10,342 bases of DNA. It comes from JAWLGW01 sp964569055 (GTDB taxonomy: Bacteria > Planctomycetota > J058). A model generated the notes under the pieces. It saw only the letters and a list, made by a program, of their open reading frames with translations. It did not search any database and was not told the DNA's origin. The translations under genes and the position numbers were made by a program. Positions within the stretch are counted from its first letter, which is position 1; every line of letters begins with the position of its first letter. This document shows, piece after piece, positions 6,605 through 10,342 of this stretch. The stretch is from the NCBI GenBank assembly GCA_964569055.1, contig CAZMSZ010000276.1, positions 1 to 10,342 on the forward strand, in the 5' to 3' direction.

Positions 6605-7057
6605 GTGCCCCTGTTCGACCTCGGCAACGACGTCCGCGTGACCCAGCACCTCTCGACGCCGCCGGCGCAGGCTTACGCCTTCAGCAAGCAGATCCTCGAG
6701 AGCTACAAGAGCCAGGGCTACACGGTGCGCTTCCCGACCGACCGCCCGCCGAGCGAGCTGGTGGGCGAGTTCAAGGACAAGGACGGCACGAGCATCCGGG
6801 CGCTGGTCACGGTGACCGCCTCGGGGCCGGGGTCCTCGGTCAAGATCCAGCTCACCGGCAAGGTCTACGTGGGCGGCTTCAAGGGCAGGCTCGCCACCGA
6901 CTCGGCCGTGCAGAACGCCGCCCGCGACATGCTCAAGGACGAGATCAAGAAGACGCTCAAGGCGAACGGCCTCGCCGCGGCGCTCCAGGCGATCTCCCAG
7001 CGCGAGCAGCTCTACGCCTACGCCGTGCAGCGGCGGGGCGGCGCCCGCTACGCGTGA
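6605..7057 (+). CDS. Unrecognised 150-residue cytosolic protein
   Basis: I do not recognise this protein. The GTG at 6605 is preceded by GGAGGA with a 4-nt spacer, supporting the start and real translation. It has no signal peptide or membrane segment. Its N-terminal two thirds alternate short polar and hydrophobic stretches suggesting beta strands (VRVTQHLS, YTVRFPT, ELVGEF, ALVTVTAS, SVKIQLTGKVYVGG). A Lys-rich amphipathic helix follows (DMLKDEIKKTLKANGL), then an Arg/Gly tail. The strand-rich body with a long C-terminal helix is compatible with a small ligand-binding fold such as SRPBCC, but that is a guess. It follows the Nif3-like gene on the same strand by 58 bp, and the long repeat-rich spacer lies downstream. 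Confidence 0.75.
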   Translation: MPLFDLGNDVRVTQHLSTPPAQAYAFSKQILESYKSQGYTVRFPTDRPPSELVGEFKDKDGTSIRALVTVTASGPGSSVKIQLTGKVYVGGFKGRLATDSAVQNAARDMLKDEIKKTLKANGLAAALQAISQREQLYAYAVQRRGGARYA

Positions 7058-7096
7058 GCTCGGCGGGGGGAAGGCTGCCCTCCTGGCGTCAGCCTT

Positions 7097-7140
7097 CGTG
7101 CCCGCGCCCGTCTCCGTGCCCGCGCCCGTCTCCGTGCGCG
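7097..7140 (+). repeat. CGTGCC-type hexamer array with an exact 18-bp duplication
   Basis: The 18-bp unit cgtgcccgcgcccgtctc occurs at 7097-7114 and again exactly at 7115-7132, followed by a partial cgtgcg. Each unit is three degenerate hexamers (CGTGCC, CGCGCC, CGTCTC). The same hexamer in reverse complement recurs at 7202-7221 and 7444-7460. Confidence 0.85.
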
Positions 7141-7155
7141 TGACCCCAGCCTCTT

Positions 7156-7197
7156 GCGACGCGCGGCAACGCCGTCGCTCATGCGGCCGCGCGTCGC
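7156..7197. repeat. 12-bp perfect inverted repeat
   Basis: gcgacgcgcggc at 7156-7167 pairs perfectly with gccgcgcgtcgc at 7186-7197 across an 18-nt loop. The oppositely oriented hexamer arrays at 7097-7140 and 7202-7221 flank it, so the whole 7097-7221 block can fold into a larger imperfect hairpin. A terminator for the upstream gene is possible, but no U-run follows. Confidence 0.8.
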
Positions 7198-7201
7198 GAC
7201 G

Positions 7202-7221
7202 GGCCACGGGCACGGGCACGG
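7202..7221 (-). repeat. GGGCAC hexamer array, inverse of the 7097 array
   Basis: ggccac, gggcac, gggcac and gg in succession. It is the reverse complement of the CGTGCC-type hexamers at 7097-7140. Confidence 0.75.
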
Positions 7222-7229
7222 CTGACCCT

Positions 7230-7280
7230 GCAGAGAGCGCCGAGACCGCAGAGAACCTCTGCGGCCTCGGCGCTCTCTGC
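7230..7280. repeat. 51-bp palindrome: 24-bp stem with one mismatch, 3-nt loop
   Basis: The left arm at 7230-7253 begins gcagagagcgccgag and ends ccgcagag. The right arm at 7257-7280 is its reverse complement except for one A/C mismatch (7245 against 7265). The loop is aac at 7254-7256. It does not lie against a T-run, so it is not a typical intrinsic terminator; a dispersed palindromic (REP-like or non-autonomous element) repeat is more likely. Confidence 0.9.
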
Positions 7281-7343
7281 GCTTCGCTCCCAGCTGGAGC
7301 TCGCCAGAGATGTATGGAATCGTCAGACGGGTCACGAGCACGG

Positions 7344-7443
7344 NNNNNNNNNNNNNNNNNNNNNNNNNNNNNNNNNNNNNNNNNNNNNNNNNNNNNNNNN
7401 NNNNNNNNNNNNNNNNNNNNNNNNNNNNNNNNNNNNNNNNNNN
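7344..7443. other. 100-N scaffold gap
   Basis: Exactly 100 consecutive N, a conventional placeholder for a gap of unknown size. It begins after cacgagcacgg and ends at gcacgggcacggg, so it sits inside GGGCAC-type repeat sequence that short reads would not resolve. Confidence 0.98.
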
Positions 7444-7487
7444 GCACGGGCACGGGCACGAGGGTCGATGCGACCAGCCTCGTGCCC
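7444..7487. repeat. GGGCAC repeats leading into a hairpin
   Basis: Two further gggcac units follow the gap. gggcacgagg at 7454-7463 pairs perfectly with cctcgtgccc at 7478-7487, and gtcg (7464-7467) can pair with cgac (7471-7474) inside it, leaving a small bulge. The outer arm reuses the hexamer sequence. Confidence 0.75.
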
Positions 7488-7579
7488 GGTCCCCCGCCGA
7501 CACCCAGCAGCCTTCGATCAGGCGCCCCATCAGGTAGGCTCGACGCGCGCCTGGCGGTCCGGCGCCAAAAGGGGGGGTC

Positions 7580-9109
7580 ATGCGCGACGTCAAGGCCGTG
7601 CTCGACCGCGTCGACGCGCTGCGTGCGCGGCTCGACGCGCACCGGCCGCTCACGCCCGACGTCGAGGAGCGCCTCGAGGGCTGGCTCACCCCGCGCTTCT
7701 TGCACTGCTCGGCGGCGCTGGGGCACAAGGAGGCGCTGACCGCCACGCAGGTCGCCGCCTTCCTCGAGCGCGAGATCGTCACGGGGGGTCACCCCCTCGA
7801 CCGCTACCTGGCGCTGCGGCGGCACCAGGCCGCGCTGAGCGCGGCGCGCGCCCGGGCGCGCGAGGGCGGGCAGATCGACGTCGACTTCGTGCGGCGGCTG
7901 CACGTGCTCCTCAACGAGGGCGGGCGCGACGCGGCCAGGACGCGGCCCGGCCTGTGGAAGGAGACGCCCAGCCGGGCCACGCGCCGGCGAGGGCACGTGT
8001 TCCGGCACGTCGCGCCCTCCAAGGTCGACGAGTGCATGACGCGCCTCGAGCAGGAGCTCGGCGCTCGGCTCGCGGAGCACCACCCGCTCGAGGCGGTGGC
8101 CTGGCTCTACTTCCACCTCCACATGATCCAGCCGTTCGAGAAGGCGAGCGGGAAGGTGGCTCGCCTGGCGGCGACCACGGTGCTGCTGCACCGCGGCTAC
8201 GTGCCGCTGATCATCGCGCCCGACCAGCTCCCCGCGTTCCTCGACGCCCTGCGAGCGGTGGACGCGTCGGTCACCAAGGACAAGTATCAGCCGCTCTCGC
8301 CCGCGTTCGACCTGACGCCGCTGATCGAGCTGTTCGCGGGGTGCGTCGCCAGCACCGCCGAGCGCCTGCTCGACCTGGTCGAAGGGCGGACCGTGACGGT
8401 CGAGGGCTTCTCCGACGTGGCGCTCGCCTCGCAGCAGGGGCTGGCCGACGAGCTGCGCCGCCGCCCCGACACCTCGTGGCGGTTCCGCGCCACGTTCGAG
8501 GTGCGCGACCTCCACGCCCGGGTGGTCGCGGTGCTGGAGCAGCTCACGGTCGAGGGGCCGCTGTTCACGGTGGCGCTGGCGCGGCAGGAGGTCGTGCCGA
8601 GCCACGCCGTGGCGCGCTCGCTGGTGGGCGCGCTCCCCACGGCCGAGGCGGGGCTGATCGGGCAGTCCGAGGTCACGGTCATCCCGCAGCCGACCACGCG
8701 CGGGATCAAGTTCCCGGCGCCCACCACGCTCACGATCGGCGTGCTCGCCACCGCCTACGGCATGCAGCTCCTGGCCTCGTCGAGCGACCTGCCCGAGCCG
8801 CAGCGGCACCTCGGCCCGAGCCGCTCGCCCGAGTGGCCCACGAGCACGCTGGAGACGATCCTGGCCCGCACCGTCGACGAGCAGCGCAAGCGGTTCGAGG
8901 GCGGGATCGACCGGCACAACGCCTCGCCCACCGCCAAGTTCCGCCTGCTCAAGCAGCGCGTGGGCCCGGGCGGCGAGGTCGGCGACGCGCTGGTCGTGGT
9001 CGACCGCGGGCGCGCCGAGGCGCCGGCCCCCGCCTCGCTGCGCGCGCAGCTCGAGGGCGGCAAGTCGCTCGAGGGCGTGAAGCCGGTGGAGCCGCCGCTC
9101 TCGTTCTGA
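7580..9109 (+). CDS. Degenerate Fic-domain protein with unrecognised C-terminal half
   Basis: A 509-residue protein with no signal peptide or membrane segment. Residues about 75-215 follow the Fic fold: a helix before VRRLHVLLNEG, RPGLWKE where active members have PG.FR, HHPLEAVAWLYFHLHMI, and then the motif position. Active Fic enzymes have HPFxDGNGRxxR there; this protein has QPFEKASGKVAR at 184-195. The catalytic His is Gln184, the acidic residue is Lys188, Gly-Asn is Ala189-Ser190 and the phosphate-binding Arg is Lys192. The site of the usual SSxIEG inhibitory motif also lacks its Glu (CSAALGH at 43-49). AMP transfer is therefore unlikely; a binding or different transfer role is inferred. 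Residues about 250-509 match nothing I know and end in a charged, Pro-rich tail. The ATG at 7580 follows a run of seven G that must serve as Shine-Dalgarno. The neighbouring genes give no functional hint. Confidence 0.8.
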   Translation: MRDVKAVLDRVDALRARLDAHRPLTPDVEERLEGWLTPRFLHCSAALGHKEALTATQVAAFLEREIVTGGHPLDRYLALRRHQAALSAARARAREGGQIDVDFVRRLHVLLNEGGRDAARTRPGLWKETPSRATRRRGHVFRHVAPSKVDECMTRLEQELGARLAEHHPLEAVAWLYFHLHMIQPFEKASGKVARLAATTVLLHRGYVPLIIAPDQLPAFLDALRAVDASVTKDKYQPLSPAFDLTPLIELFAGCVASTAERLLDLVEGRTVTVEGFSDVALASQQGLADELRRRPDTSWRFRATFEVRDLHARVVAVLEQLTVEGPLFTVALARQEVVPSHAVARSLVGALPTAEAGLIGQSEVTVIPQPTTRGIKFPAPTTLTIGVLATAYGMQLLASSSDLPEPQRHLGPSRSPEWPTSTLETILARTVDEQRKRFEGGIDRHNASPTAKFRLLKQRVGPGGEVGDALVVVDRGRAEAPAPASLRAQLEGGKSLEGVKPVEPPLSF

Positions 9110-9134
9110 GCGCGTCGCGGCCGGCCTCTCGAGC

Positions 9135-9163
9135 TTGACCCGACCTCAGCCCCAGGCAAGATG
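9135..9163 (+). promoter_or_regulatory. Candidate promoter for the acyl-CoA dehydrogenase gene
   Basis: TTGACC at 9135-9140 is a 5 of 6 match to the -35 consensus. With a 17-bp spacer the -10 would be aagatg at 9158-9163, a poor match. A 7-bp inverted repeat, gccccag at 9149-9155 and ctggggc at 9170-9176, straddles the -10 region and could be an operator. It lies in the 127-bp gap after the Fic gene. Confidence 0.35.
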
Positions 9164-9236
9164 CCGCCTCTGGGGCCGGACGCGCGCGGCGCGCCCTCGC
9201 GCCCCGTCCCCCTGGCCACGACCCGAGGAGCCGATC

Positions 9237-10342
9237 GTGAGCGCGCAGCCCGCCGTCACCATGCTGACCGAGGAGGAGGAGGCGTTCCGCGCCGCGATCC
9301 GCGAGTTCGCCGAGACCACGATCAAGCCGCGGGTCACCGCCATGGACCAGGCGGCCAAGATGGACCGCGAGGTGATCGACGCCTGCTTCGAGATGGGCCT
9401 GATGGGGATCGAGGTCCCCGAGGCCTACGGCGGGCAGGGCGGCAGCTTCTTCCAGGCGGTGCTCGCGGTCGAGGAGCTGGCGCGGGTCGACCCGGCGGTG
9501 GCCGTGATGGTCGACGTGCAGACCACGCTGTTCGAGAACATGGTCATGCGCTGGGGCAGCGACGGGCTCAAGGAGTGGGTCCTGCCGCGCGTGACCAAGG
9601 ACACGGTCGCGGCCTACTGCCTCTCGGAGGCGGGCTCGGGGAGCGACGCCTTCGCGCTCGCCTGCGAGGCGCGCCCCGACGGCGACGAGTTCGTGCTGAG
9701 CGGGCACAAGCTGTGGATCACCAACGCCGGCGAGGCGGGGGTGTTCGCGGTGTTCGCCACGGTCGACAAGGAGAAGCGCCACAAGGGGATCACCTGCTTC
9801 ATGGTCGAGCGGGACCAGCCCGGCTTCTCGGTGAGCAAGAAGGAGGACAAGCTCGGGATCCGGGCCTCCTCCACCTGCGAGATCCTGCTGGACGGCGTGC
9901 GCGTGCCCAAGAGCCGCGTGCTGGGCGAGGTCGGCCAGGGCTACAAGGTGGCGATCGAGACGCTCAACGAGGGGCGGATCGGGATCGGGGCCCAGATGGT
10001 CGGGCTGGCGGCGGGCGCGTTCGAGCACGCGCTGGCCTACACGCAGGAGCGCAAGCAGTTCGGCAAGGCGCTGGCCGAGAACCAGGGCGTGCAGTTCCAG
10101 CTGGCCGAGATGGCGACCGACATCCACGCCGCGCGCCTGCTGGTCTACGACGCCGCCCGCCGGCGCGACGCGGGCCAGCCGTTCCTGACCGAGGCCTGTT
10201 ACGCCAAGCTGTTCGCCTCGCGCGTGGCCGAGCGCGTCGCCTCGCAGGCCGTGAACCTGTTCGGCGGGAACGGCTTCACCCACGAGTACCCGATCGAGAA
10301 GTACTACCGCGACGCCAAGATCGGGCAGATCTACGAGGGCAC
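9237..10342 (+). CDS. Acyl-CoA dehydrogenase, short/branched-chain type, 3' end outside window
   Basis: The first 368 residues of a FAD-dependent acyl-CoA dehydrogenase, closely resembling human ACADSB (2-methylbutyryl-CoA dehydrogenase) in order and wording. Shared blocks are MGLMGIEVPEAYGG, EELARVD.AVAV, CLSEAGSGSDAFAL (FAD and substrate contacts), KLWITNA, GITCFMV, KLGIRASSTCEI, LNEGRIGI.AQM.GLA, ERKQFGK and DAKIGQIYEGT. The last holds the expected catalytic base at Glu367, three bases before the window ends; only about the last 15-20 residues are missing. It would oxidise short straight or branched acyl-CoAs, passing electrons to ETF, in fatty acid or isoleucine breakdown. The GTG at 9237 is preferred because GAGGAG lies 6 nt upstream; an ATG at 9261 is the alternative. 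It is separated from the Fic gene by 127 bp with its own promoter candidate, so a separate transcript is likely. Confidence 0.94.
   Translation, partial: MSAQPAVTMLTEEEEAFRAAIREFAETTIKPRVTAMDQAAKMDREVIDACFEMGLMGIEVPEAYGGQGGSFFQAVLAVEELARVDPAVAVMVDVQTTLFENMVMRWGSDGLKEWVLPRVTKDTVAAYCLSEAGSGSDAFALACEARPDGDEFVLSGHKLWITNAGEAGVFAVFATVDKEKRHKGITCFMVERDQPGFSVSKKEDKLGIRASSTCEILLDGVRVPKSRVLGEVGQGYKVAIETLNEGRIGIGAQMVGLAAGAFEHALAYTQERKQFGKALAENQGVQFQLAEMATDIHAARLLVYDAARRRDAGQPFLTEACYAKLFASRVAERVASQAVNLFGGNGFTHEYPIEKYYRDAKIGQIYEG

Larger units (their letters stand above)
7058..7579. other. Repeat-rich non-coding region with a scaffold gap
   Basis: A 522-bp stretch with no credible gene. It holds, in order: a CGTGCC-type hexamer array, a 12-bp inverted repeat, the reverse-orientation GGGCAC array, a near-perfect 24-bp stem hairpin, a 100-N gap, more GGGCAC repeats and another hairpin. 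Open frames across it on both strands run through the Ns and through hexamer repeats coding Pro-Val or Gly-Thr strings, and are not believable proteins. Confidence 0.8.

Noticed and set aside
7230..7280. Intrinsic terminator for the 150-residue gene
   Set aside because: It is 170 bp downstream of the stop codon, has no T-run and a stem far longer than usual terminators; a dispersed repeat fits better.
7097..7487. Possible CRISPR array or retron-like RNA
   Set aside because: The repeats are 6- and 18-bp degenerate units without unique spacers of constant size, and no cas gene or reverse transcriptase is nearby.
7098..7739. An open frame on the plus strand starting in the hexamer array
   Set aside because: It passes through the N gap and overlaps the start of the Fic gene in another frame; the hexamers only mimic coding periodicity.
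6215..8917. A 900-codon open frame on the minus strand crossing the N gap
   Set aside because: It reads through 100 N and is antisense to the Nif3-like, 150-residue and Fic genes, all of which have recognisable homology or Shine-Dalgarno support. Its composition is that of a shadow frame.
8949..10283. A 444-codon open frame on the minus strand
   Set aside because: It is antisense to the acyl-CoA dehydrogenase, with His/Leu/Arg-rich shadow composition.

Overview
This window is a metagenome-style scaffold that appears to be built from two unrelated genomes. Bases 1 to about 2905 look like an alphaproteobacterium, probably Rhizobiales-like: hand counts on sample lines give about 65-68% GC, and the genes are a gamma-resorcylate decarboxylase-type amidohydrolase, a GFA-family zinc protein and an E. 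coli yjfM/yjfC/yjfL-like triad. From about 2915 onward the DNA is richer in GC (about 70-85% on sample lines). Its genes (GTP-type PEP carboxykinase, a DUF1549/DUF1553 'planctomycete-type' protein, Nif3-like protein, degenerate Fic protein, branched-chain-type acyl-CoA dehydrogenase) suggest Planctomycetota or Myxococcota. Two genes are broken exactly at the boundary: DUF350 loses its C-terminus and PEPCK loses its N-terminal half. A chimeric join is therefore the simplest reading. The right part also contains a 100-N scaffold gap.

Layout. 3-410 (+): 3' end of an amidohydrolase. 417-812 (-): GFA-family protein, convergent with it. 929-2929 (+): a tight operon of a DUF1190 lipoprotein, a glutathionylspermidine-synthase-like ATP-grasp enzyme and a truncated DUF350 membrane protein. 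About 2900-2920: junction. 2908-3849 (+): C-terminal half of PEPCK. 3851-5425 (-): secreted DUF1549/DUF1553 protein whose stop codon lies 1 bp from the PEPCK stop. 5536-6546 (+): Nif3-like protein. 6605-7057 (+): unrecognised 150-residue protein. 7058-7579: a 522-bp non-coding stretch holding hexamer arrays, several inverted repeats (one with a near-perfect 24-bp stem) and the N gap. 7580-9109 (+): Fic-fold protein with lost active-site residues and a long unrecognised C-terminal half. 9237-10342 (+): acyl-CoA dehydrogenase running off the window end.

How the genes work together. The clearest functional group is the DUF1190/ATP-grasp/DUF350 operon, which has the same three families as the E. 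coli yjfL-yjfM-yjfC cluster, in a different order. The right-hand genes look like independent central-metabolism and housekeeping units, each with its own strong Shine-Dalgarno sequence. No CRISPR array, rRNA, tRNA, prophage or transposase was seen. The most unusual items are the pseudo-Fic protein and the structured, repeat-rich intergenic region just upstream of it.
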